Shown in pieces: positions 1 through 11,308 of a stretch of DNA of 64,000 nucleotides (positions are counted from its first letter, which is position 1; every line of letters starts with the position of its first letter). The translations under genes and the position numbers were made by a program. Source of the DNA: Ignavibacteriales bacterium. Its GTDB lineage: Bacteria; Bacteroidota; Ignavibacteria; Ignavibacteriales; Melioribacteraceae. The DNA lies in the NCBI GenBank assembly GCA_020635285.1, contig JACKAB010000008.1, positions 62,001 through 126,000 on the forward strand, given 5' to 3'. The notes beneath the pieces are model-generated. The model did no database searches. It was not told where the DNA came from and saw nothing but the letters and a program-made list of their open reading frames with translations.

Positions 1-777
1 ATAACCATTGGGGAAACGCCAAGCTATGCAGTAAAAGTGTTTAAATCCAAAAATAGAGATGGTATTGGATTCCCCGGGGATTACAAGATTGAATTCTTTC
101 CTGAAGTAGTTGGTAAATCTGTTGCAGATACTCTTTTCCCACCAATTCCTTCTAATATTATTCCTTCTATTGATAGGACTTTTAAGGTAACTAATTTAAC
201 TTTAGGTACAGAAGTGGATGTTGTTTACAATGTCATCTCAACAACAACAAGTATTGCCTATAATATTTGGTTCAAAGAAGTTATTGATGGCAAACAGTGG
301 AGAACTTGGTCTATTGTTTACAGATATTTCAAACCAGGAATAGAACTTCCAAAGAATGGCTCTTTTATGCTAACACTCTTTAAACAATTTAATGAAAGCG
401 ATTCATTTAGTTTCCAAATGAAGGGATCGGAATTAAATACTGAACTTGCTAAGCAAGATATGGATAAAATTAAGGTTGTACCTAATCCTTATGTAGTTAC
501 GCATTCAGCAGAGCAAAGATTGTTAAGTACACAGACAAGCGGAAGAGGAGAAAGAGAAATCAGATTTACCTATGTTCCTCCTGGTTCCAAAATTTCTATC
601 TATACCGTAAGAGGTGAATTAATTCAAACACTTTATCAAGATAACTTATTTGTTGGTGATGTTACTTGGAATTTGAGAACCAATGAAAATTTAGATGTGG
701 CTTATGGAGTTTATGTTTATGTTGTAGAAGCTCCAAGCATTGGTACTAAAATCGACAAATTTGCACTCATCAAATAA
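1..777 (+). CDS. C-terminal part of a T9SS-type secreted protein (5' truncated)
   Basis: The reading frame is open from base 1, so the gene begins upstream of the window; the GTG at 37 is probably internal. The last 100 or so residues start with a VPNPYVV motif and end with a short basic strand (DKFALIK). Between them lies a segment beginning IRFTYVPPGSKISIYT that resembles the FlgD-like/T9SS C-terminal sorting domain. Such domains direct export through the outer membrane in Bacteroidota and Ignavibacteria. The function of the upstream part cannot be judged. It is followed after 14 bases by a PorV-like gene, a pairing that fits a T9SS cargo with its outer-membrane shuttle partner; the pairing's role is inference. 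Confidence 0.75.
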   Translation: MTIGETPSYAVKVFKSKNRDGIGFPGDYKIEFFPEVVGKSVADTLFPPIPSNIIPSIDRTFKVTNLTLGTEVDVVYNVISTTTSIAYNIWFKEVIDGKQWRTWSIVYRYFKPGIELPKNGSFMLTLFKQFNESDSFSFQMKGSELNTELAKQDMDKIKVVPNPYVVTHSAEQRLLSTQTSGRGEREIRFTYVPPGSKISIYTVRGELIQTLYQDNLFVGDVTWNLRTNENLDVAYGVYVYVVEAPSIGTKIDKFALIK

Positions 778-791
778 GGGAGATTAGAGAG

Positions 792-1793
792 ATGAAAAAA
801 ATTATACTGATATATTTAATTTCCTTTGGCTTTGTATTCGCCCAATCTAAAACCGGTTCATCGGCGGCGCCATTTCTTAATGTTGCTATTGGTGCTAGAC
901 CAATTGCTATGGGAGGTGCATTTTCTGCAACTGCTAATGATGTTAGCGCGTTGTATTGGAATCCTGCCGGAGTTTCCAGAATTGCCGGAAGTGAAGCAAT
1001 GTTTTCTTATTCAACTTGGTTTGCTGATATAAACTATAATTGGTCAGGAGCAGCAATAAATCTTGGTGGAATGGGAACAGTTGGTTTAAGCGTAACATAT
1101 TTGGATTACGGCTCAATGGAGGTTACAACACTGGCTGAACAAGATGGAACTGGACAAATGTTTGATGCTAATGATATTGCATTGGGTTTGACTTATGCTT
1201 ACAATCTAACAGATAAATTCTCAATTGGAGGAACTGCAAAATATATTGAACAAAGAATTTGGAATTCTTCAGCGACTTCAGTCGCATTTGATTTAGGTGT
1301 ACTTTATTATTCTGATATTATGGGATTAAGAATTGGTGCTTCCATCTCTAACTTTGGAAGTGATATGAGCCTGAGCGGAAAAGACCTTTTAGTTCAGCAT
1401 GATATAGATCTCCAAATTGAAGGAAATAATGAACAAATTCTTGCAACACTTAATACTGATTCATACCCGTTACCATTATTATTTAGAATTGGATTGGCAA
1501 TGGACGTGATAAAAATTGAGGATCATGTTGTTTCAATTGGTATTGACGCACTTCATCCAAACGATAATGATGAATCTTTGAATGTTGGACTTGAATATGT
1601 TCTTTATGATTTGCTAGCATTACGCGGCGGATATAAATCATTGTTTCTTGATAATACAGAAGAAGGCTTAACGCTTGGAGCTGGAATTAAATATAATTTT
1701 GCTCCTGGCTTGGGATTTTATTTTGACTATGCTTATCAAGATTTTGGTATATTTGAAAACACTCAACACTTTACTTTAGGACTTCGATTCTAA
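792..1793 (+). CDS. PorV/PorQ-like outer membrane protein (UPF0164-type)
   Basis: This 333-residue protein has a signal peptide ending near FVFAQ. The mature N-terminus carries the family hallmark (GARPIAMGGAFSA followed by ALYWNPAG), then alternating beta strands, and it ends in a strand finishing with F (FTLGLRF), as outer-membrane barrels do. PorV-family proteins are FadL-like barrels that shuttle T9SS cargo to the attachment machinery. The gene follows the cargo-like CDS by 14 bases and is probably co-transcribed with it. It could be a generic paralogue (many occur per genome) rather than the dedicated T9SS PorV. Confidence 0.85.
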   Translation: MKKIILIYLISFGFVFAQSKTGSSAAPFLNVAIGARPIAMGGAFSATANDVSALYWNPAGVSRIAGSEAMFSYSTWFADINYNWSGAAINLGGMGTVGLSVTYLDYGSMEVTTLAEQDGTGQMFDANDIALGLTYAYNLTDKFSIGGTAKYIEQRIWNSSATSVAFDLGVLYYSDIMGLRIGASISNFGSDMSLSGKDLLVQHDIDLQIEGNNEQILATLNTDSYPLPLLFRIGLAMDVIKIEDHVVSIGIDALHPNDNDESLNVGLEYVLYDLLALRGGYKSLFLDNTEEGLTLGAGIKYNFAPGLGFYFDYAYQDFGIFENTQHFTLGLRF

Positions 1794-1818
1794 AAATAAT
1801 ATGAACAACATTTATTAG

Positions 1819-1846
1819 AGCCGGCTAAATTTAGTCGGCTTTTTTG
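1819..1846. terminator. Rho-independent terminator shared by convergent genes
   Basis: The stem AGCCGGCTAA / TTAGTCGGCT (one G-T pair) is followed by six T on the plus strand. The stop codon of the minus-strand SGNH gene (1831-1833) lies inside the hairpin. The minus-strand T tract is weak, so the element mainly serves the plus-strand pair. Confidence 0.8.
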
Positions 1847-3674
1847 TTTAATTCATTAAAAAGTTGTTTTGCATTTCTATAATTCGGATTGAGTTTTAAA
1901 CACTCGACGATTGATTTTTTCGCTTTCTCAAATTGATTTGAATTCATATAAGCTATTGCAAGATTATAAAAAATCTGAGGGTCATTTTTTCAAACCTTAA
2001 ACTTTCATTAAGATATTTAATTGCTTCAAGATGTTCTTTTTTGAATAAATATATATTGCCAAGCCATTTACTAGAAAAATTATCCGGCTCAATTTTAAAT
2101 TTCATTTTAAGAAAATTCATTGCTAAATCATATTGCTGATTTTTTATTAACTCTTCTGCTGCATAATTATAATAACCCAAATTAAATGGCTGCTGAGAAA
2201 TTATAACTTTTATTTCCTTGGCAAAATTTTTATAATCTTTGTTTTTTAAATACCATTCGGCTGCTTTTTGATGTGCGTTTTTCCAATCGAAATTTTCTAT
2301 TGCAATTTTATAACCAAGACTATCAATTTTATCTTTCTTAATTATCTGTTGAATTGCATTTCGATTTTTAATTTTAACAAAGGGAAAATCATTCAATAGA
2401 TTTAAAATTCTAAAATTAGAGGTAACGGAATCTAATCTAGTAAAAGCAAAATTAGATTTTACAATACTGTCTTGTTGATCGAAAGAATACTGGTTTGATA
2501 ATTTACCGGGTAACAGATTTAGTGTTGTCATCTCATCAAAAAACCATTTTCCCATTAGTAAATAGCCTTCTAGTGTTGGATGCAAATGATCAACCATTAA
2601 ATTGGAACCAACAATATTATTGGGACAGACCGAGTTAAATTTGCTGGCAATATCAATAACATTTGCATTATAATTTTTAGATTCTTCAAAAATGATTTTA
2701 TTAAATTCTTCCGGAGCTCTAAATCTTAATCCATCTAAATCTTTCGCAATTTTAAATAATGAATCAGCTTTATTAAAATCTTTATTCTGAATAGTTGAAA
2801 GTCCTTGCTGATAAGCTTCTTCGGCGCTAATTCCATTGAATTCGGTTGAGATAAATGGCTTCTGATCTTTTAAATTTGACACCAAAGATCCAATAATAAT
2901 CGGAATTTTATTTTCAGTAACTTCAGACAAAATATCATTCAAATTATTCCTAAATTGTTCCGCACCCGCATTATATAACTCTGATTCAAACTTAATTGTT
3001 TTTTCGGATGCCATTTTAGCCATCAAAGTAGTGCCGGAAGTATTATTGTTCTCAGATGAAAATAATTTCGTAACTTTTCCCGCCGCATCTTTTATCAACT
3101 GAAAAGTTTTATACTTAGTTAAATACAAATAGAGCTTAATAAATATTGATGAACTGCCAATTGATTCTGTTGAGGCAACTCCTAACGCACCATAATATTC
3201 ATTATGACCTGCATAGATAATAATTAAGTCGGGTTTTTGCTCAATTACACCTGGAAGTAAATCAAGAATTGTGTAAGTGTTAATGGCACTTATTCCCAAA
3301 TTAATTACTTCAATAATTTTATCTGGGAAATTTAGCTCAAGTCTATCCCTAATATATCTTGTGAAAGTTCCATTTGGAGAAAATGGAAATCCTGCTGTAG
3401 TGCTTCCGCCTAAAACAAATACTCTGAACGAATTTTTATTTTTAACTATGTCAAAGGGATCATTATTAGACTGAGGAAAATTTTTTGTATTAAAAAATAT
3501 CTCCCTGCAACATCGGGATTAAGAATGATTTTTTTCTTTGTTAACTCTATACCACTGATCTAAATTAATTCCATAATTAAAAGTTCTTAAAGATATTTCT
3601 AAAACAAAAATTATTAATATTGGAATGAGGAACAATACTAAATAAAACCAAAGTGGCGTTTTTTTCTTTTCCAT
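1831..3674 (-). pseudogene. SGNH/GDSL-type hydrolase with C-terminal TPRs (three frameshifts)
   Basis: Reading from ATG at 3674 and correcting three single-base indels gives a 614-residue protein: one extra A near 3525-3531, one missing T near 3490, and one missing A near 1990. It has an N-terminal membrane anchor (WFYLVLFLIPILIIFVLEIS), SGNH block I (LGGST), block III (GHNEYYG) and block V (DHLHPTLEGY), followed by TPR-like helices. SGNH enzymes are serine esterases or acyltransferases, with the block I Ser as nucleophile and the block V Asp/His completing the triad. It is a tandem paralogue of the gene at 3577-5566, whose 3' end it overlaps by about 98 bases. All three breaks lie in homopolymers and the frames rejoin exactly with the paralogue, so sequencing error is likelier than true decay. 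The substrate is unknown. Confidence 0.7.
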
Positions 3675-5566
3675 AAAACTTTTTTCTATTATTTTCCATG
3701 AACTTCTCAAGTTGATTTTTAACTTCTTGTGCATTGCTATAATTCGGATCAACTGCTAAACAATTTATAATATTTTGATAAGCTAAATTATAATTATTTG
3801 CCTTCATATAAGCACCAGATAAATTAAATAAAACTTGTGAATCCCTTGCAAACAATGATTTACTTTCTTCTAAATATTTTATTGCTGAATTATAATTATT
3901 ATTGGATAAATTCATAATTCCCAACCACTTTGTGTTAAACACATTTGGAATGATTTTATAACTTCGTTCAAGAATATTTCCAACATAGTTGTATTGATGA
4001 GCATTTATTAGTTTTACACTTGCTTCATCTAATATTTTATTGTCTATCGGGAATTCTTCTGAAAGTGCAAGCAATTCTTTTTCATACGAATGCAAATCTT
4101 TCAAAGAATAATAATGCTCAGCAAGTTTTAATCTTGCATCCAATCGAGAAATTTTATTTTCTAAAACATTTACGGCAATTGAATCTTCAAAGCTAGCAAT
4201 AATTAACAATTTCGATTTATCCTTTCTACTTCCATCAGTGAAAAAAAGGCCAATCATTTTTCAAAAGTTTAACTCTAAAAGCTGCAATTGTAGAATCATA
4301 TTTTGTGAAATTATAATTTTCTTCAACTAATTTTTCTATCTCAGAATAAGAATCGAGTGAAGACTTTCCTAATGCAACTTTATTTGAGTTGATAATTTTT
4401 TTATAAAATTGCTTACCAAACAATTGATAACCTTTTAAATTTGGATGAAGATGATCGATCATTAAATCATTACCAACAATTCCAAATTTACTTTGTGAGT
4501 TTATAAAGGAATCTATTTTTGCAATCTCACAATTATATTTTACGGCCAAATTATTTATAACACTATTAAAAATCTCCGGTGCTCTAAATCTTAAGCCGTC
4601 TAAATCTTTTGCATCCCTAAATAACGAATCGGCTTTTTGTAAATCATTATTGACTAAAGCTTGTTGTGCTTTTTCAAATATTAAATCGGCTTTTGGATTT
4701 TTACCATCATCAACATTATTAAAAGGTTTTAAATCTCTCAAATTAGAAACCAGAGTCCCGATAATCACCGGCACATTTTTATCTGAGCACAATTCAAGAA
4801 TATCAGAAAGATTACTTTCAAATTGCTCTAAACCCTTATTAAATAAAGGAGAATTCAAGCCAATCAATTTTTTTTTTGTATTTTGGGACATTAAAGTACC
4901 ATCACTAATTTTTTCATGCGTTGTTATTATTTGTGATGCACTGGTTAAAAAATTGGTTAAGAGTTGTGTGATTCTAAATTCTTTTAGCTTTATAATTAAA
5001 TTTGTCAAAAATATTGAGGAAGCAAAAGATTGATTTGAAGCTGCCCCTAAAACACCATAATATTCATTATGACCCAAATACATTAAAATTAAATCGGGTT
5101 TTTTCTCTAATATTTCCGGAAGTAAATCTAAAATAGTGTATGAATTAATTGCTGCCATACTTATGTTAGCTACTTCAATTTTCTTTTCTGGGAAGCTAAA
5201 TTCTAATGCTTTCCGAACGTACTTAGTAAATGATCCTGAGTTTTGGTAAGGATAACCTGCGCCAGAACTTCCGCCTAGTGAAATTACTCTAAAAGAGTTT
5301 TCCGGCTTAGTTTTCAGTAAAAAAGATTCAGAGGAGAAGGGAATATTTTCAATGTTTGAAAAATATTTGTTGGCTATATCCGGATTAAGAATTTCAAATC
5401 GCTCAGTGAGATCAATCCATTCTTTATAATCATTTCCATAGTTAAAAAATCTTAAAGAAATTTCTAAAATAATTAATAATAAAATTGGCAATAAAATTAT
5501 TACCAGGTAAAACCACTTTGGTGTTTTCTTTTTTGATTCTTGTTTATAAATTTTTTTCGTGTTCAA
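3577..5566 (-). CDS. SGNH/GDSL-type hydrolase with C-terminal TPRs (one frameshift)
   Basis: The protein has a short basic N-terminus and one membrane span (WFYLVIILLPILLLIILEIS). The SGNH domain follows, with block I LGGSSGAG, block III LGHNEYYG and block V DHLHPNLKGY, and then a helical TPR region (SAIKYLEESKSLF, NYNLAYQNIINCLAVDPNY). An extra T in the T run near 4245-4251 separates the hydrolase part (stop at 4235) from the TPR part; removing it gives about 662 residues. The predicted topology places the catalytic domain outside the inner membrane. It is transcribed ahead of its paralogue and divergently from the GH13 gene, so envelope-glycan deacylation or acyl transfer is plausible but unproven. 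Confidence 0.75.
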
Positions 5567-5727
5567 TGTAAACCTGATATAATTTATTTAAAATCTAATC
5601 TCTGTTAAAACAAAGGGGATAGATAATTGCACCAGCAATTTAAGCTTTTCAAGTATAAAGATATATTTTTTAGAATTGTTTTTCACTAAATTTGAATTAT
5701 TAAAAAGTTAGCATAGGAGTTTATGAA

Positions 5728-8700
5728 ATGTCAATTTTCAAGAAAATTATTTTACTTTCCTTTGTTTTTACATTTCAACAATTTGCGCAAACTGTTCCAG
5801 TCACTTTACACTACAAACCAATAATTCAAGAGTTTACAACATTACGACTTGTTGGGAATTTTAATGGATGGAATAATAATGATCCAAGTATGGTTATGAC
5901 TGATGCTGATGGTGATGGAGTTTATGAGATTACCAAAGAATTCACTAAAAATGTTGAGCATATGTACAAATTTGTTTTTGATGCAAATTGGTCTTTTGCA
6001 TGGAATGATGCCGACAATCCAAATGTTAAAATATCAGATAATGATAATTCAGTTTTGAATGTTACGGATCCTTTCATAACATACTTATTACCAAGAGGTG
6101 TGAATACGGCTGGTGAAATGTATGTGGATACAACAGCAGGTGGTGAGCCTATTAGGGCAATATTTGCATATTCTGCGGCCAATCCCATTGATATAAACTC
6201 TCTAGTTGTCACACTTGATGGAGCAGCAATTGCTAATCCTGCCCAATATTACATTGAAGCGAAAAAAGAATTTTATTATCAACCTTTACCTCCTTTGGCA
6301 AAAGGTCAACATACCGTTTCGGTTTCCATTACTTCTGGATTAGGCACAGTTACAAAAACTTCAACTTTTAATAGAAATCCCGGACTTGTAATTTATAAGA
6401 TTCCTGTTGATTTCTATTTTGACGAATACAATACAAACTCAAATATTTTGCAAATAGTAAATGCAGTTTCTGTTGTAGGTAATTTTAATAATTGGAACGA
6501 AACTTTTAACAAGATGGATGACAAGAATAAAGATCATTTGTGGGAAACAACTGCTCTGGTTGAAGAAGGAGAATATGAATATAAATTTAAACTCAATAAC
6601 TCATTATGGATTGCTGATCCAGATGAACCAAATTTTAGCTTACTAAATGATAATAATACTTTTGTGGTAATTGCTGATTCAACTCCATCAATTAAATTAA
6701 TTTCTCCGATTGAGGGAACTGTTTATACATCTAACCCAAGCAATTTTATATTTAAATCACTTGTAAGACCTGGAGTTAAATCTAAAGTTAACGAATCATC
6801 AATAAATATTAGGCTTGATGGAGAAATCGTCTCTCATACTTTTAATGGGGATTCGAATATTGTTTCAGCCAGTGTGAGTTTGAATGGAGAAGGGACACAT
6901 CAAGTTCAAGTTGAATTTAGCAATACAGATGGAATTAATATAAGTGAAGAATACACTTATGGAATTTACACCGGCAACACTGGTTTGTTTTATGCAGATG
7001 CAATAAACGATGAACAATACAATTATCCAATCAGCACCCCTGATGGAAGCGCAGATATTTTATCGGTTAAAATAGATGAAGTATCAACTCACGACTCACT
7101 ATATTTTGAAATTGAGATGGGGAAAATCAGCGATAGAACAAGGTTGGGATTATTGATCACCAACAAAAACTCTTTAATTGCTTCAGATCCTTTAGATTTG
7201 GAAATTAAAACCGAAGATTGGCAAAATGAAGGTGTGTTTATTCCATTCGGCGCTCCGGGTAATTCCTATTTTAATTCTGAAAAAGAAAATAAATTTTGGG
7301 AACAACGAGATCCGGCTCTTATTAGCGAAAGAAATTTAGTCCTGAATTCTGGGTCCATCGCTAATAATAAATTTATCTTCACTATTAGTCTTGCTTATTT
7401 AGATAGCCTGCTGGGAAGTTGGACGAGAGAGGGGATATATATCTTTTTTCATATTTAGCTGCTGAAGATAAAAGTGGAAACGGTTTTGAAGTTACAAGTT
7501 TGGAAGGTGGAAGTGATGAACTAGAAGACCCGGATATTTATGATGCAGCATTTTTTAGAAGTGGATTTTGGCAAAATAGGGCATTATCAAATTATATTCC
7601 GGCAGGCGGAAGAATGGGACCAAGATCGGTTTCGTTAAATGGAAAAGGAAGAGGACTAATATCTTTAACTGCATCAGATATTTCTGATAGCCTTGCTACT
7701 TATGGACCGGCAATTAATTTTCTAACTCCACCCGTTACTTACTGGTACCCAAATGTAACTGTAAAAGGAAATTTGAGTGATGCTGAAATTTCCAATATCA
7801 CATTTTATTTTAATGATATTGAAAGTACTGTGGAAGTTATAAATTCAGAATTCACGGTTCCTTTAATTCTTAATGAAGGCGAAAATATTGTTTATGTAAA
7901 AGCCAAGGATAAAAAAAATTATACATCAATTTCAAAAAATCTAATTTTAACTTATGAACGAGATGCAAATCCAAGAGTTAAAATTGTGGGCTCAATTGAA
8001 GGCAGAGCGGTTTCACTAAGCGCAGAAAGTAGTTCGCCTGATAGTTTGGCAATTACATATTATTGGAGAGGCGATGATAGAAATCCGGTTAATATAAATG
8101 TAATCTCTCTAAATCAATCAATAAATTTTTCAATTCCACAAACTGACGGAGAATATTTTTTTGATGTGAGAGTAAGAGATTCTAAAGGTAGAATTGCTTT
8201 GGCAAGGCTTCAAGTTAATGCCTATGGCGATTCTGTTTATATTCCTCAAATAAATGATCATGCAGCTTGGATTGACGACGCAATATTTTACGAAATTTAT
8301 CCCAGAAGTTATAGTTCAACTGGAGATTTTAATGGAATAAAAAATAAAATTCCTGAAATGCTGGATCTAGGAATTAATGCAGTTTGGTTAATGCCAATTT
8401 ACAAAGGGCCTACATTGCATGGTTATGCGATTACAGACTACTTTGATTTTGAGGAAGACTTTGGAAATGCAAATGATTTTAAAGCACTTGTAACAGCTTT
8501 TCACAATGCTGGAATAAAAGTGGTCCTTGATTTTGTCGTCAATCATACTTCAATTGAACATCCGTTTATGCAGAATGTTTTGGAATATAAAGAAAATTCT
8601 CCATGGGCAAATTTTTACATTTGGGATGGTGAACCAGGTGTTTCAAATTATCAGTATTATTTTGATTGGGGAACCCTGCCGAATCTTAATCACCAAAACA

Positions 8701-9830
8701 AAGATGTTAGAGATTATTTTATTAAGGCTGCTAAATATTGGGTTTCTGAATATGATATTGATGGTTACAGATGTGATGTTGCTTGGGGAGTTGAAGAAAG
8801 AAATACTGAGTTTTGGCAGGAATGGAGAAACGCTTTAAAAAATATAAAACCGGAACTCTTCCTAGAAGCAGAAGCCTCATCCGGTATTCCAGTATTTTAT
8901 CAGAATAGATTTGATTCTGCAAATGATTGGGATTTAAGAAACAAACTAATTGATGCAACAAATGGCTCAGTTTCCATAGATGTTCTTGATGCTGAATTGA
9001 GAAAATCATATCCTTATTACGCAAGACCATTCAGATTTGTTGAAAATCATGATGAAGTTAGGGTTGCTTCATCTCACGATGCAAATAGATCAAAACTAAT
9101 GCATACTATTTTAATGACAGCTAATGGTATTCCGCTTATTTACTCTGGAGGAGAGGTAGGGGAATTAACCAACAGAGATTTAATTGATTGGGGTGACCCA
9201 GATACGCTAAGATCTTATTTTAAATCTTTAATTGCATTAAGAAAAAAATACTTATCAAATCCTAAACTTGATAGAATTGAAAATTCATTACCATCTGATA
9301 TTTACTCCTATATTTCAAGATCTGAAAGTAATAATATTTTAACAATAGCCAATTTTAGGAATGAGAGTAAAAATGTTTCGGTATATATTAAGGATTTACC
9401 TGAAGGTACTAAGTTTCTTACAAATTTAATTGATGGATCAGTCATTGACATTCAACCCGTTAGTGGACCAGTTTTTATTGAGCTTAATGGTTATGAAGCC
9501 AAAGTTTTTTATTTAGGAGAAGAACCAGTAGGTGTAAATATTGATGAGGTTGAAGGTGTAATTATAGAAGAATACAGACTCAATCAAAATTATCCAAACC
9601 CGTTTAATCCGGTTACAAAAATAAGCTATCAAATACCAACTCCCGGATTGGTTACGCTGCGGATTTATGATGTTTTAGGGAGAGAAGTTCGCACTTTAGT
9701 CAATAAAGAGTTAAATAGCGGAAAATACGAAATTGAATTTGATGCAAGTTCTTTATCAAGCGGAATTTATTTTTATAGCTTAAGAGCGGGAAGTTTTCTT
9801 TCAACTAAAAAGTTAATGTTATTAAAATGA
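5728..9830 (+). CDS. Secreted GH13 alpha-glucan-active enzyme with two CBM48-like modules and T9SS tail (one frameshift)
   Basis: A missing base near 7416-7420 splits a gene of about 1,367 residues. The signal peptide ends at QFAQ. Two glycogen-binding-like modules follow: LVGNFNGWNN near residue 36 and VVGNFNNWNE near residue 250. The GH13 barrel starts at AIFYEIYPRSY and shows all four conserved regions: DFVVNH, GYRCDVA (nucleophile Asp near residue 1016), FLEAEA (acid/base Glu near 1048) and ENHDE (Asp near 1108). The C-terminus is a clear T9SS sorting domain (NYPNPFNPVTKISY to GIYFYSL to a K-rich end). It therefore probably acts on extracellular starch, glycogen or maltodextrins at the cell surface. 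Subfamily (amylase, pullulanase-like or cyclomaltodextrinase) cannot be fixed by eye. It has its own upstream region, divergent from the SGNH genes. Confidence 0.88.
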
Positions 9831-9890
9831 ATTTATTTATTTGAAGAATACGGATTAAAAGTTTTACTATATCAATAGGGATTATTCAAA

Positions 9891-11297
9891 CTAATCTAAA
9901 TACTCGACTTCCATTGAGTAGTCCCATTGATCAAAATATAAATTTCCGCCTTCCCACTCAACTTCGCCTCTCTGGAAATCTACGGTTTCACTCCTTGGAA
10001 AATTTTTTGTTGGATAAAATGGTTTGCTGTAATCGTCATTTACGATAAATCTGTACTGATCTATATTTCCCAAATAAAAATATTTTACGCTTTCATTATC
10101 GGAATCAATTATTCCAAATGATTGATCAACGGGAACCCAGCCGTAACCTTCAAAATAAGCTTCGCACCAATCATGCAGATTTTTTTCACCCGGATGCAGC
10201 ATCCAACCGCTCTGCCATTTGGTAGGAATACCATTATATCTTGCAAGAGTCATGAATAACAAGGTTTTAATTCCGCAATCTCCATGCATATTTGTCAAAC
10301 AATAATCAGAAATATTTTCAATAGTTGAATATTCTCTGGCGCCTGCCCAAGGTATATTATTGCTTATCCATTCAAAAATTAATTTTGCTTTTAAGAAAGG
10401 ATTTGTTTCATTGCCAATAATATTTTTTGAAAGACTTTTAATTTTATCTGTGAATACAATGTGTGGTTTTCTTTCACTAGTGTATTCGATAAATAAATCC
10501 GAATCTTTTTGGTAAGGTTTAATAAGATCTTTATTAATATTAGAAATGTAAGCTTTATTTAATAATACTAATTCATAAGAAAATTTTGTTGGAGTATCTT
10601 TCTCAACTTTCTTTTCAAAGTAAATTGATCTTTGTAAATTATTATTATCAGCAATGATTGATTTGTCATCAGTATGAAACTCAACAATATTTTGTCTCTC
10701 ATTCCCTTCTCTTGGATAAGGAATCCAGCATCTTAAAGTTGCACCTGGTGGAACAATATTTTTCTCAACTGTAATAGTGTATTTTAGTTTTATCTTTTGC
10801 GGCATCCCATATCCGCTATCTATATCACTAAGTATTTGAGGGACTAAGTTTTCAAGCAGTAAATCTAATCCATCTTTTGTCTCAAGAGTAATTGCTTTTT
10901 TTCTTTCTTTTGCTTCTTTATTAATTCTAAATAGGTTTGTATGACTTCTATTAAAATATTTTTTTTCACCATTTATAACTTTAATTTCTAATGAGCCGTC
11001 ACTTTCCCATTTATAAAGCATATTTTCATTTGCTTCAGGAATGAATTTTTTAATATAATCTAAAACATCTGTTTGCGTTAATTTAAAATCTTTTTTTATT
11101 CTCTCAAGTCTTTCTTTCTCAAATTTCAACAAATCTTTCTGATCTTCACTTAGTCTAGGATCGTCCAAATATATATCAATAATTTTATTCGCTTCAGAAA
11201 AATTTCCATTATTAATTTCATAGTTAAGTTTTGGATAATCTGTTTGAGCCAATATAAGTATAGGGAATAGTAACATAAGAATGGTTGAGTTATTCAT
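9891..11297 (-). CDS. Exported transglutaminase-like domain protein
   Basis: The protein has 468 residues with an N-terminal signal sequence (ILMLLFPILILAQT). The C-terminal half is a transglutaminase/protease-like fold with the expected triad: Cys in MHGDCGIKTLLF, His in NLHDWCEAYF and Asp in WVPVDQSFG. The preceding region (ATLRCWIPYPREG) is the beta domain common in bacterial members of the family. These proteins are thought to act as cysteine peptidases or amidases on peptides or peptidoglycan rather than as cross-linkers. The gene starts 11 bases after the stop of the 994-residue amidase-like lipoprotein, so the two are probably one operon with related envelope roles. Confidence 0.82.
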   Translation of the reverse strand: MNNSTILMLLFPILILAQTDYPKLNYEINNGNFSEANKIIDIYLDDPRLSEDQKDLLKFEKERLERIKKDFKLTQTDVLDYIKKFIPEANENMLYKWESDGSLEIKVINGEKKYFNRSHTNLFRINKEAKERKKAITLETKDGLDLLLENLVPQILSDIDSGYGMPQKIKLKYTITVEKNIVPPGATLRCWIPYPREGNERQNIVEFHTDDKSIIADNNNLQRSIYFEKKVEKDTPTKFSYELVLLNKAYISNINKDLIKPYQKDSDLFIEYTSERKPHIVFTDKIKSLSKNIIGNETNPFLKAKLIFEWISNNIPWAGAREYSTIENISDYCLTNMHGDCGIKTLLFMTLARYNGIPTKWQSGWMLHPGEKNLHDWCEAYFEGYGWVPVDQSFGIIDSDNESVKYFYLGNIDQYRFIVNDDYSKPFYPTKNFPRSETVDFQRGEVEWEGGNLYFDQWDYSMEVEYLD

Positions 11298-11308
11298 AAA
11301 AGTTAAAC

